Source of the DNA: Sphingomonas sp. Leaf407
GTDB lineage: Bacteria; Pseudomonadota; Alphaproteobacteria; Sphingomonadales; Sphingomonadaceae
Assembly (NCBI RefSeq): GCF_001425385.1
Contig: NZ_LMQO01000001.1
Coordinates: 1,030,833 to 1,094,832 of the forward strand
Direction of reading: 5' to 3'
DNA: 64,000 bases
Positions 42,015-50,490 of this stretch are shown here, in pieces (the stretch's first letter is position 1; every line of letters begins with the position of its first letter). A model generated the notes under the pieces. The model searched no databases. It was not told the origin of the DNA and was given only the letters and a program-made list of their open reading frames with translations. The position numbers and the translations under genes are program-made.

Positions 42015-43538
42015 TCACGCAACCAGCCCGCGCTGGGCGAATTCAAGCCCCAGCAAGAACACGAACGCGACCCCGAGCGCGCCGGCCCCGCCCGCGAACA
42101 GTTTCAGCCGCCGCGCCCGCCCGGTCTTCACCGCATCGGTCACGACCTCGCCGATCGATCCGAGCACCGGCATGCCGCTGACCTTCTCCAGCTTGCCCGC
42201 CGTCGCAAAGCTGGTCCTGAGCCGGCTGAGCGCGAAGGCGGCCGCCACCCCCGCCCCCAGCCCGACGATCAGCACGCCCAGCAGCAACAGCGGCCGGTTG
42301 GGCGCGGTCGGCGCGCGCGGCTGCGTCGGCGGATCGATCACGCTGAACTTCACCGCATCGGTATCGGTCTGCACGCTGCTTTGCAGGCGGACCTGTTCGC
42401 GGTTCTGGAACAGTGTGTCATACTGCGTCTTGAGCGAGGCGATGTCGCGATCGAGCTGCGACTGCTGCGCCGCTGCCTGCGGATCGGCGGCGATGCGCGA
42501 TTGCAGCGCGTTCAACTGTCCATCGATCAGGCTCTTGCGCTGGTTGAGTTCGGCGACGCGCGCCTGTCGTTCGGCCTGTGCGGCGCGCAGTTGCAGGTAG
42601 AGCGGGTTGGGCGATGCCGCCGTCCCGCCGCTGACGCTGGTGCCCTCGCTCCGCGCGGCGCCACGCGCGCTGGCGAGCTGGCGGTTGAGCGCGACCATGT
42701 CGGGGTGCGAGTCGGTCCAGCCACGGCTGCGCCCCTCGGCGATCTGCCCTTCGATCGCGCTCAGCCGCGCGCGCGCCGGCCCGGCGATGGCCGAACCCGC
42801 CGTGCCCGGCAGCGTCGCCGCCGTGCCCGCCATCTGGGCATTGGCGGCGTTCAGGCTCGATTGCGCGGCGGCAAGATCGCCCTCGATCTGCGCCAGTTGC
42901 TCGCGCGCCCCCGACATGCGGTCGTCGACCGATCCGGTGCCGGGCAGCAGCGCCATATATTGCTGCTCGAACGCCTGCCGCCGGCTTTCCGCATCGGCAA
43001 GCTGCTTCTGGCGCTGCGCGATCTGCTGGTCGAGGAAGCGGAGCGACTGGCTGGTCGCGTCGCGATCGCTGCTCAGATTATCCTCGACGAAGATGTCGAT
43101 CATCTTCTGAACGATCTCGCGCGCCAGCTTCGGGCTGCCCGAGGTCGCCGAAATCTCGAACAGATTGTCCTGCTGCGCGGTCAGCTTGATCGCGTTCTGG
43201 AGCGAGGCGACGCGATCGGCGACGTCGGCGTCGCTCGACACGCTGTCGGCCATCGACGTGCCGCGTACGACCTTTTCGAGATTGACCGCCGAGGTCAGCG
43301 TCTGGCGAACGCGGTCGATGTCCTTGGCCTGTTCGTTCTGCGCGACCTGCGCCTCGGCACCGGGCAGCACCTGGCGCATCTGCACCAGCACGCGCGCGGT
43401 CGATTGATAGCTGTTTGGGATCTGGCTGACCGCCAGCCAGCCGCCTAGGCACACCACCCACGCGATGGCCAGCGCGATCCAGCGTCGCTGCCAGATCGCG
43501 TGCAGCGACAGCCGCAGTTCGTCGTACAGCCCTTCCAT
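42015..43538 (-). CDS. XrtA system polysaccharide chain-length determinant (Wzz-like)
   Basis: A 507-residue inner-membrane protein with the Wzz topology: a first transmembrane helix (RWIALAIAWVVCLGGWLAV), a long periplasmic coiled coil (about residues 60-390; FLDQQIAQRQKQLADAESRR, QAERQARVAELNQRKS), and a second helix (LLLLGVLIVGLGAGVAAAFAL) after a Pro-rich motif (IDPPTQPRAPTAPNRP). A further hydrophobic C-terminal segment follows, as in the TIGR03007 group. It works with the cytoplasmic kinase encoded next to regulate EPS chain length. Starts one base beyond the Wza stop. Confidence 0.93.
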   Translation of the reverse strand: MEGLYDELRLSLHAIWQRRWIALAIAWVVCLGGWLAVSQIPNSYQSTARVLVQMRQVLPGAEAQVAQNEQAKDIDRVRQTLTSAVNLEKVVRGTSMADSVSSDADVADRVASLQNAIKLTAQQDNLFEISATSGSPKLAREIVQKMIDIFVEDNLSSDRDATSQSLRFLDQQIAQRQKQLADAESRRQAFEQQYMALLPGTGSVDDRMSGAREQLAQIEGDLAAAQSSLNAANAQMAGTAATLPGTAGSAIAGPARARLSAIEGQIAEGRSRGWTDSHPDMVALNRQLASARGAARSEGTSVSGGTAASPNPLYLQLRAAQAERQARVAELNQRKSLIDGQLNALQSRIAADPQAAAQQSQLDRDIASLKTQYDTLFQNREQVRLQSSVQTDTDAVKFSVIDPPTQPRAPTAPNRPLLLLGVLIVGLGAGVAAAFALSRLRTSFATAGKLEKVSGMPVLGSIGEVVTDAVKTGRARRLKLFAGGAGALGVAFVFLLGLEFAQRGLVA

Positions 43539-43539
43539 C

Positions 43540-44172
43540 TCAGAACATGCTCTCGGGGATGATGATGACGTCGCCCGGCTGCAACCGCACGTTCGCACTC
43601 GAATCGCCGTTCTTGAGCAGGCTTGAAATGCGCAGGCCGAATTCCGACTGCTGGCCCGATGCGCGATCGTAGCGCACGAGACGCGCGCGGTTGCCGGCGG
43701 CGAATTCGCTCAGGCCCCCGACCGAGATCATCGCGTCGAGCAGCGTCATGTTCGCACGATACGGGATCGAGGCGGGCTTTTCGGTCGCACCGACCACGCG
43801 CACCTGCTGGCTGAACGTGCCCGAGAAATTCTCGACGATGACCGAGACGAGCGGGTCCTTGATATATTCGCCCAGTGCCAGCTTCAGGTCGTCGGCCAGC
43901 ATCGCCGGCGTCTTGCCGGTGGCGGGCATGTCGTTGATGAGCGGCGTGGTGATCCGGCCGTCGGGGCGGACCTGCACCTTGGCCGACAATTCGGGATTGC
44001 GCCACACGAAGATGTTGAGCTGGTCGAGCGGACCGATGACATAATCCTCGCCTGGCGCCTCGCGCGCCTGAACGAACGGTGCCGGGGGCAGTTCGGGACG
44101 GGCGCCGCCGGAGCAGCCACCCAGCAGCGCCGCGACGCAGACCCCAAACCCCAATTGCCGCTTACCGCGCAT
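43540..44172 (-). CDS. XrtA system polysaccharide export lipoprotein (Wza-like)
   Basis: A 210-residue outer-membrane lipoprotein with lipobox LGGCSGG. The Poly_export domain (YVIGPLDQLNIFVWRNPELS, VQVRPDGRITTPLI) is followed by one SLBB domain (VRVVGATEKPASIPY, RLQPGDVIIIPESMF). Shorter than E. coli Wza, as usual for TIGR03027 proteins. It would form the outer-membrane exit ring for the exopolysaccharide. Start 44172 has GAGG at good spacing. First gene of the ten-gene leftward operon. Confidence 0.94.
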   Translation of the reverse strand: MRGKRQLGFGVCVAALLGGCSGGARPELPPAPFVQAREAPGEDYVIGPLDQLNIFVWRNPELSAKVQVRPDGRITTPLINDMPATGKTPAMLADDLKLALGEYIKDPLVSVIVENFSGTFSQQVRVVGATEKPASIPYRANMTLLDAMISVGGLSEFAAGNRARLVRYDRASGQQSEFGLRISSLLKNGDSSANVRLQPGDVIIIPESMF

Positions 44173-44315
44173 ACCATACCTCATCCAAACAAGCGCGACC
44201 GCAGGAGCGACCTGACGCGGGACTGCCAACGACCATGAAGGTTAAGGGGTAAAGATAGGGTTGCCTTGCGTAGCGCCGCAACCGCCCTGCCCCGGATCGG
44301 GACGGTTGGGTACGT
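44173..44315 (-). promoter_or_regulatory. probable promoter region of the ten-gene EPS operon
   Basis: The 143 bases between the decarboxylase stop and the Wza-like start form the only real gap on the leftward strand of the locus, so the operon promoter should lie here unless transcription continues from 47 kb. No clear -35/-10 pair or sigma-54 site was recognised. Confidence 0.35.
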
Positions 44316-45536
44316 TCAGACCAGCAGTTCGCGCGCCGGGGGGTGGCCGAGAAACGCCTGCGGGCTGGCGGTCGCGCCATAGGCTCCCGCCTGAAAGATC
44401 GCGATGGTGTCGCCGACCGATACCGCAGGCAAGGCGATCCGGTCGGCAAGGCGGTCGAGCGGGGTGCAAAGGCAACCCACGACCGACGCGGTGATTGCCG
44501 GGTCGGCATTCATCCGGTCGGCCAGCGCGACCGGATAATTTCGGCGCACCACCGTGCCGAAATTGCCGCTGGCGGCCAGTTGGTGATGCAATCCGCCATC
44601 GATGATGACGAACCATTCATCGCCGCTGCGTTTCACGTCGACGACGCGCGTACAGTAGACCCCTGCCTCGCCCACCAGATACCGGCCGAGTTCGATCGCG
44701 AAGCCGGTTTGCGAAAGGACCGGGTCGCGAGCGGCGAGCGTATCGCCCAGCGCGGCACCGATCGCGGTGACGTCGATCGGCGTATCGCCTGGAAAATAGG
44801 GGATGCCGAACCCGCCGCCCAGATTGACGAACGCCGGGGCATGGCCGGCCTCGTCCGACAGGCGCGCGGCGAGCGTGACGGTCGCCGCCTGCGTCTCGAT
44901 CAGCGCGGCGGTGTCGAGCGTCTGCGATCCGGCGAAGATGTGGAAGCCGTGCCAGTCCGCGCCGGCCGCGACGATATGGCGGACGAGTGCCGGCACGCGC
45001 GCGGCATCGACGCCGAAGGGCGAGGCGCGTCCGCCCATCCGCATGCCCGATCCGCGCAGTTCGAAATCGGGGTTCACCCGCACCGCGATGCGCGGGGTCA
45101 GCCCCAGGCGATCGGCGATGGCCAGCGTGCGCTCCACCTCGCCTTCCGATTCCGCGTGGAGCGTGGCCCCAGCCCGCAATGTCGAGGTCAGTTCGTCGTC
45201 GCGCTTGCCGGGTCCTGCGAAGCTGATCGCCCGCGCCGGCTTGACCGCAATCGCCTTGGCCAGTTCACCGCCCGAGGCGACATCGAGACCGTCGACCAGC
45301 GGCGCGATCAGCGCCAGCACATCGGCATGCGGATTGGCCTTGATCGCATAATGAATGCCGACCGACGGCGGCAGCGCGGCGCGCAAGGCCGCGACCCGAC
45401 CGGCGATCACCGCACCGTCGTACAGGAACGCGGGCGTGTCGCCGGCCCGCGCCAGCAACTCGGCGAAGTCGACCCCGCCGACCTGCAACCGGCGTTGTCC
45501 GGCAAAGGCCGGCGGGATCGGTCCGACAGGCTTCAT
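44316..45536 (-). CDS. PLP-dependent decarboxylase, exosortase A-associated
   Basis: A 406-residue fold-type III PLP enzyme related to diaminopimelate decarboxylase (TIGR03099 type). The PLP lysine is in HYAIKANPHADV; HIFAGSQ, NLGGGFGIPYF and ELGRYLVGEAGVY are family motifs. Together with the acyl-CoA ligase and acyl carrier protein next to it, it is found only in XrtA loci and is thought to make a modified acyl or amino group for the polysaccharide. Its ATG overlaps the ligase stop as ATGA. Confidence 0.93.
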   Translation of the reverse strand: MKPVGPIPPAFAGQRRLQVGGVDFAELLARAGDTPAFLYDGAVIAGRVAALRAALPPSVGIHYAIKANPHADVLALIAPLVDGLDVASGGELAKAIAVKPARAISFAGPGKRDDELTSTLRAGATLHAESEGEVERTLAIADRLGLTPRIAVRVNPDFELRGSGMRMGGRASPFGVDAARVPALVRHIVAAGADWHGFHIFAGSQTLDTAALIETQAATVTLAARLSDEAGHAPAFVNLGGGFGIPYFPGDTPIDVTAIGAALGDTLAARDPVLSQTGFAIELGRYLVGEAGVYCTRVVDVKRSGDEWFVIIDGGLHHQLAASGNFGTVVRRNYPVALADRMNADPAITASVVGCLCTPLDRLADRIALPAVSVGDTIAIFQAGAYGATASPQAFLGHPPARELLV

Positions 45537-47041
45537 GCGTCGCGCTCCAGCGCCAGCGCGCGCAGGCCCGAGCGATCGAGCTTGCCATTGGCGTTGCGCG
45601 GCATGGTATCGACCCAGATATAGCGTGTCGGCTGCTGGAACATCGGCAGGTCGCGGCGCAGGCGGGCGCGGACGCGGTCCTCGGCATCGGCGACCAGCGC
45701 GCGGGCGACGACGGTGATCGCCTGCCCCTGCCGGGGATCGGGCACGCCGATCGCGACGGCTTCCGCCACCTCGCCGCCTGCCAGCACCGCTTCCTCGATC
45801 TCGGTCGGGCTGATGCGGTTGCCGGCGACCTTTATCATCTCGTCGGCGCGACCGACGAAGCGCAGCAGGCCGTCGCTCCCTTGGGCCACGCTATCCCCCG
45901 ACCAGACCGCGGTGCCGCCGCTTTCCATCCAGTCGGGCGCGGGGCGGAAGCGCTGCGCGGTGCGTGGCGCATCCCGCCAATATCCCTGTGCGACCAGCGG
46001 CCCGGCATGAACCAGCTCGCCCGCCTCCCCCGTCGCGGCGCGGCTGCCGTCGCGGCGGACGACGGCGACCTCGGCGAACGGGATCGCGCGGCCGATCGCG
46101 TCGGGGTTGGCATCGATCAGCGCCGGATCGAGCCAAGTCGAACGAAATGCTTCGGTCAGGCCGTACATCGCGTAGAGATCGGCCACCGGGAACCGCCCGC
46201 GCAACGCCCGGATGAGCGGCACGGTCAGCGCCCCCCCCGAATTGGTCAGCCGTCGCAGCCGGCCGGCGACCGCGTCGTCCCACCCCGTCTCGATCAACTG
46301 CGTCCATAGCGGCGGCACGCCGGCCAGCGTGGTGATGTCGAAGCGCTCGACCGCCTTCACCACATCCCGCGCGGTCAGATAATCGAGCGGGACGACGCTG
46401 CCGCCCGCCGCCCATGTCGAGAGCAACTGGTTCTGGCCATAGTCGAAGCTGAGCGGCAGCACCGCCAGCACCCGGTCGTCCGGCGTCAGCCGCAGATAGT
46501 GCGCGACCGAGATCGCGCCGAGCCACAGATTCGCATGGCTGAGCATCACCCCCTTGGGCCGCCCGGTCGAGCCCGAGGTATAGAGGATCGCGGCCAGCGC
46601 ATGACAATCGCGCGTCGGATCGGCACCGATCGCATCGCCCTCGGGCGGCTCGACGATGACCGCGCAACCATCGGGCACGTCGCCATCGGCCAGCGTCGCC
46701 GCGCGCCCCGGCTGGGTCAGCAGCAGCGCCGCGCCGCTGTCGCCAAGGATATGCGCGACCTGCGCCCGTTTGAGCGCAGGATTGATGGGTACGTGGACCA
46801 GTCCGGCCCGTGCCACCGCCAGCGGCAGGACGCAGGCCAGCCGCGTCTTGGGAAGCCACGTCGCGACCCGGTCGCCGGGACGCAGGCCCCGTGCCCGCAG
46901 CCCGCCGGCGATGCGGGCGACGCGGTCCTCCAGCGCGGCATAATCGAGCGTCCCGTCCCGGTCGCGGATCGCGGCCGCGTCCGGCTGCCCGCGCGACGGC
47001 AGCATGTCGATCGGCAGCGGGACGGGATCGGGCGACGGCAT
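45533..47041 (-). CDS. acyl-CoA/ACP ligase (AMP-forming), exosortase A-associated
   Basis: A 502-residue ANL-superfamily ligase (TIGR03098 type). Seen: the P-loop ILYTSGSTGRPKGVMLSH, YAMYGLTEAFRSTWL, the hinge FVGRADEMIKVAGNRISPTE and the C-terminal lysine in RNANGKLDRSGL. It activates a carboxylic acid as adenylate, probably loading the acyl carrier protein encoded divergently at 47158. The nature of the acid is unknown. Upstream is a 116-base divergent region with both promoters. Confidence 0.93.
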   Translation of the reverse strand: MPSPDPVPLPIDMLPSRGQPDAAAIRDRDGTLDYAALEDRVARIAGGLRARGLRPGDRVATWLPKTRLACVLPLAVARAGLVHVPINPALKRAQVAHILGDSGAALLLTQPGRAATLADGDVPDGCAVIVEPPEGDAIGADPTRDCHALAAILYTSGSTGRPKGVMLSHANLWLGAISVAHYLRLTPDDRVLAVLPLSFDYGQNQLLSTWAAGGSVVPLDYLTARDVVKAVERFDITTLAGVPPLWTQLIETGWDDAVAGRLRRLTNSGGALTVPLIRALRGRFPVADLYAMYGLTEAFRSTWLDPALIDANPDAIGRAIPFAEVAVVRRDGSRAATGEAGELVHAGPLVAQGYWRDAPRTAQRFRPAPDWMESGGTAVWSGDSVAQGSDGLLRFVGRADEMIKVAGNRISPTEIEEAVLAGGEVAEAVAIGVPDPRQGQAITVVARALVADAEDRVRARLRRDLPMFQQPTRYIWVDTMPRNANGKLDRSGLRALALERDA

Positions 47042-47157
47042 CGCCCGCCTTTACCCGTTCGGGACAGGCTGTACCAGCGCGTGGCTTGGCAGCGCACGGG
47101 CTTGCGCGTACATCCGCCGAAACGGTCCGGCGGATAGGCCGGCGACAGGGGGTATGC

Positions 47158-47430
47158 GTGGTTCCAGAGGGCAAGACCGAGATCGAGACCACCGTGCGGG
47201 CGGTATTGCGCGACGTGCTGGGCCTGTCGGACGATCGGGTCGCCGCGTTCCGCGACGATACGCCGTTGTTCGGCGCGCTGCCCGAACTGGATTCGATGGC
47301 GGTGGCGGGTGTGCTCACCGAACTGGAAGACCGGCTCGGCATCCTGATCGAAGACGACGACATCGACGGTGACACGATGGAAAGCTTCGGCTCGCTGGTC
47401 CATTTCGCCAGCGGCAAGGCGCTCGTTTGA
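47158..47430 (+). CDS. acyl carrier protein, exosortase A-associated
   Basis: A 90-residue acyl carrier protein. The phosphopantetheine serine is Ser46 in PELDSMAVAG, followed by the acidic helix LTELEDRLGILIEDDDID. No ATG is in frame; a GTG at 47158 with AGGGGG five bases upstream is the start. Its stop overlaps the next gene as TTGA. It would carry the acyl or aminoacyl group activated by the divergent ligase. Confidence 0.9.
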   Translation: MVPEGKTEIETTVRAVLRDVLGLSDDRVAAFRDDTPLFGALPELDSMAVAGVLTELEDRLGILIEDDDIDGDTMESFGSLVHFASGKALV

Positions 47431-48098
47431 TCGACCGCTACGACTGGGCCGGGGGGCAGGAAGCGCTGTGGCGCTTCGGCCCGGCGGACGGCCCGGTCGT
47501 GGCGCTGGCGCTGCCCCCGTTCGAGGAAGCGAACCGGACGCGGACCTTCGCGGTCGGTCTGCTGCGCGCGCTGGCCGAGCGTGGCGTCGGATCGATGCTG
47601 CCCGATCTGCCCGGACAGGGCGATAGCCTGATCCCGACCGAGGCGGCGAGCCTGTCGGACTGGCGCGCCGCCTTCGCCGCCGCCTGCGCGACGTCCGGGC
47701 GACCGGTGATCGCCGCATCGATCCGGGGCGGCGCGCTGATCGATGGCGAGGCCGACGTCGCCGGGCGGTGGCAGTTGAGCCCACAGCCCGGCGCGCGGCT
47801 GGTCCGCGAATTGCACCGCGTAGCGAAGGCGGCGGGCGAGGCCGACAGCGGCGAGGCGGTGGCGATGCTGAGCGGCAACCGCATCGCCCGGCCCCTGCTC
47901 GACGCACTGGGCGCCGCCGTGCCGGCCGTGACGCATCCGGTACGGATAGTCAGGCTGGGCACCGATCCGGCGCCTGCCGACCTGCGGATCGACGCCGCGC
48001 CGTTGTGGCGGCGGGCCGAACCCGGCGACGACCGGGTGCTGGCCGAGGAACTTGCCGAAGACCTTGCCGCATGGAGCCGTGCATGCGCCGGCATCTGA
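47427..48098 (+). CDS. hydrolase 2, exosortase A-associated
   Basis: A 223-residue alpha/beta-hydrolase-like protein (TIGR03101 type) that begins with a TTG overlapping the stop of the acyl carrier protein gene. PPFEEANRTRTFAVGLLRAL and MLPDLPGQGDSL are the recognisable segments. The expected nucleophile position reads ASIRGGAL, without a clear G-x-S-x-G, so catalysis is doubtful. It overlaps the following hydrolase gene by 16 bases. Role in the locus unknown. Confidence 0.88.
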   Translation: MIDRYDWAGGQEALWRFGPADGPVVALALPPFEEANRTRTFAVGLLRALAERGVGSMLPDLPGQGDSLIPTEAASLSDWRAAFAAACATSGRPVIAASIRGGALIDGEADVAGRWQLSPQPGARLVRELHRVAKAAGEADSGEAVAMLSGNRIARPLLDALGAAVPAVTHPVRIVRLGTDPAPADLRIDAAPLWRRAEPGDDRVLAEELAEDLAAWSRACAGI

Positions 48099-48859
48099 CG
48101 TTCCCCTGCATGGGCGAGACGCTGGCCGCGACGCTGGACGAGGCGGCGGGCGACACCGGGCTGCTGATCGTCTCGGGCGGCAACGAACTGCGCATTGGCG
48201 CGCATCGCGGCATGGCGCTCGCCGCCGCCGCGATCGCCGCGCAGGGCTTTCCGGTATTTCGCTTCGACCGGCGCGGGATCGGGGAGTCGGGCGGGATCAA
48301 CCTCGGCTTCCGGTCGAGCGGACCCGATATTGCCGCTGCCGCCGCTGCCTTTCGTACGCAGGCGGGGGTCGGGCGGATCGTCGCCTTCGGCAATTGCGAT
48401 GCGGCGACCGCGCTGGCGCTGTTCCATGAGGCCGCGGGGATCGATGCGTTGCTGCTCGCGAACCCGTGGATCATCGAGCCGCTCGACGAGCTGCCGCCCG
48501 CCGCCGCGATCCGGGCACGCTATGGCGAGCGGCTGCGTTCGCCCGCCGAATGGTTACGGCTGGTCCGCGGCGGGGTCGACCTGCGCGGAGTCATCGGCGG
48601 GGTTCGCAAGATCATCGCCGCGAAGCACGAGCGGTCGCCGCTGATGGCCGCGTTCGTCGCCGGGCTGGAGCAGGGAACGCCGACGCGCATCCTGCTGGCC
48701 GAGGGCGACAATACCGCCATCGCCTTTGCCAGCGAATGGCGCGGCGAACGCCTGTCGCGGCAAGTACCGGTCGTATCGCGGCCGACCGCCAGCCACAGCT
48801 TCGGACGCGACGGTGACGCAGCATGGTTGCGCGAGCAGATGCTGGCGGCGCTACGCTGA
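48083..48859 (+). CDS. hydrolase 1, exosortase A-associated
   Basis: A 258-residue alpha/beta hydrolase (TIGR03100 type). LLIVSGGNELRIGAHRG, FRFDRRGIGESGG and the nucleophile elbow FGNCDAATALALF are seen; the elbow has Cys where serine is usual, as is known for this subfamily. The terminal His lies in PTASHSFGR. Start at 48083; ATG 48071 is possible. It could act as a thioesterase releasing a product from the acyl carrier protein (inference). Followed by a terminator. Confidence 0.9.
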   Translation: MRRHLTFPCMGETLAATLDEAAGDTGLLIVSGGNELRIGAHRGMALAAAAIAAQGFPVFRFDRRGIGESGGINLGFRSSGPDIAAAAAAFRTQAGVGRIVAFGNCDAATALALFHEAAGIDALLLANPWIIEPLDELPPAAAIRARYGERLRSPAEWLRLVRGGVDLRGVIGGVRKIIAAKHERSPLMAAFVAGLEQGTPTRILLAEGDNTAIAFASEWRGERLSRQVPVVSRPTASHSFGRDGDAAWLREQMLAALR

Positions 48860-48866
48860 GCCCGTC

Positions 48867-48894
48867 GCCCTTGCGTCTGTAACGACGCAAGGGC
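48867..48894. terminator. stem-loop between convergent hydrolase and trxB
   Basis: GCCCTTGCGT, loop CTGTAACG, ACGCAAGGGC, then AAAA on the right. Ten-base perfect stem placed between two convergent genes; the A-run acts as a T-run for the leftward trxB transcript. Confidence 0.8.
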
Positions 48895-48908
48895 AAAATG
48901 GGCGGCGG

Positions 48909-49880
48909 TTACTCGGCGGCTTCGGCCAGATCGGCGAATTCGGCGGCCTGCAGGAAGCGTTCGGCGTCGAGCGCGGCCATGCAGCCGGTCCCGGCCGCCG
49001 TCACCGCCTGACGATAGACCTTGTCCATCACGTCGCCGCAGGCGAAGACGCCGGGCACGCTGGTGCGGGTCGATCCAGTTTCGACCGCGATATAGCCATC
49101 GTCGTCCAGTGCGATATGACCCCGGAACAGTTCGGTCGCCGGATGGTGACCGATCGCGACGAAGCCGCCGTCGACCTCCAGCGTCGATAACTCACCGGTC
49201 ACAGTGTCCTTCAGTTCGATCGCGACGAGACCGTGCGGGGTGCCGCCGCCGACGAACCGCTCGACCTGCTTGTTCCACAACACGCTGATCTTGTCGCTGG
49301 CGAACAGACGCTGTTGCAGGATGCGTTCGGCGCGGAAACTGTCACGGCGATGGATGATCGTCACGTCGTCGCTGTGGTTGGTGAGATAGAGCGCTTCCTC
49401 GACCGCCGTATTGCCGCCGCCGATCACCGCCACCTTCTTGCCGCGATAGAAGAAGCCGTCGCAGGTCGCGCAGGCCGACACGCCCTTGCCTTTCAACAAC
49501 TCCTCGCTGTCGAGGCCCAGCCAGCGCGCCTGTGCGCCGGTGGCGATCACCAAGACCTCGCCCTCATATACATCGCCGCTGTCGCCGGTCAGGCGAAACG
49601 GACGGTTGGTCACGTCGACATCGACGATCGTGTCCCACATCATGCGCGTGCCGACATGCTCAGCCTGTGCCTGCATTTCGCCCATCAGCCACGGCCCCTG
49701 CACCACCTCGCGAAAGCCGGGGTAGTTCTCGACGTCGGTGGTCGTCATCAACTGGCCGCCAGGCTGGATGCCCTGCACCACGATCGGCTCCATCCCCGCG
49801 CGCGCGCCATAGATGGCGGCGGAAAGCCCTGCCGGTCCCGATCCGAGGACGAGCATACGGGTGGTGTGGGTAGCGGCCAT
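48909..49880 (-). CDS. trxB: thioredoxin-disulfide reductase
   Basis: FAD-dependent enzyme of 323 residues reducing thioredoxin with NADPH. The FAD motif is LGSGPAGLSAAIYGARAG, the redox-active pair is in SACATCDGFFY, the NADPH motif is VIGGGNTAVEEALY, and the second FAD contact is GVFACGDVMDKVYRQA. Length and order match low-molecular-weight TrxB. Single cytoplasmic gene with a convergent terminator upstream of its stop. Confidence 0.97.
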   Translation of the reverse strand: MAATHTTRMLVLGSGPAGLSAAIYGARAGMEPIVVQGIQPGGQLMTTTDVENYPGFREVVQGPWLMGEMQAQAEHVGTRMMWDTIVDVDVTNRPFRLTGDSGDVYEGEVLVIATGAQARWLGLDSEELLKGKGVSACATCDGFFYRGKKVAVIGGGNTAVEEALYLTNHSDDVTIIHRRDSFRAERILQQRLFASDKISVLWNKQVERFVGGGTPHGLVAIELKDTVTGELSTLEVDGGFVAIGHHPATELFRGHIALDDDGYIAVETGSTRTSVPGVFACGDVMDKVYRQAVTAAGTGCMAALDAERFLQAAEFADLAEAAE

Positions 49881-49983
49881 GACGTTCTGTTCCGTTCGAT
49901 TGATCGCGCCGTCTAGGACGAACGCGCTGTCGAACGCAACATGGGGGATCGAGCCGTCGCAGCAAGGCGTCGTGCCCGACGCA

Positions 49984-50118
49984 TCAGAAGATCAGCGCGA
50001 GGATTCCCACCCAGATCGGCACCGCGACCGCCATGCAAAGCAGCAGGCCTGTGGGATTGGGAACCCGATCGATACCCGACAGGCGATGACGGGCGGAGGC
50101 GCCAGCGACTTTGGCCAT
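49984..50118 (-). CDS. 44-residue single-helix membrane protein
   Basis: Starts MAKVAGASARHRLSGIDRVP and ends with one hydrophobic helix, LLLCMAVAVPIWVGILALIF. An AGAGGA lies about nine bases before the ATG. The Arg-rich N-terminus would stay in the cytoplasm. No family was recognised. The clean ribosome site and helix make it a probable gene, read in the same direction as trxB but with its own promoter. Confidence 0.55.
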   Translation of the reverse strand: MAKVAGASARHRLSGIDRVPNPTGLLLCMAVAVPIWVGILALIF

Positions 50119-50490
50119 GACAGTCCATCCTCTCGTTATATTATTCTGTTTTCAAGCCAACGAACGACAGAGGATTATGTTCTACCAAAAAATCGGTGAA
50201 CGTCACATTAATCAGCGGAGGATGTGGATGGCGCTTGGCGCATGACGACGTCGGCTATCGGACTGTCGCGGGTGGTAGCGAAGGATCGCTCCCCGCATAA
50301 CCGAGCGGGTCGTACCGTCAAGGTTTGACCCGCCGGGCCGGTATCCACGGCCCCCAATATCCCCAGCCGGCACGAGGCCCGCCGTCGGCAGCGACTAGCT
50401 GCTGACCCACCCACCACGACCAGCGCACGTCGGACCCTCATTCCGGCGGCGCTTTCGTGCGCCCATCGACCTTCCGTCTCGGAGGCCGAA
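50119..50490. other. intergenic region at the chromosome/prophage junction
   Basis: The first 100 bases (50128-50215) are AT-rich compared with both sides and may hold promoters or the left attachment site. The remainder has no coding frame with family similarity. No tRNA gene, the most usual integration target, was found here. Confidence 0.4.
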
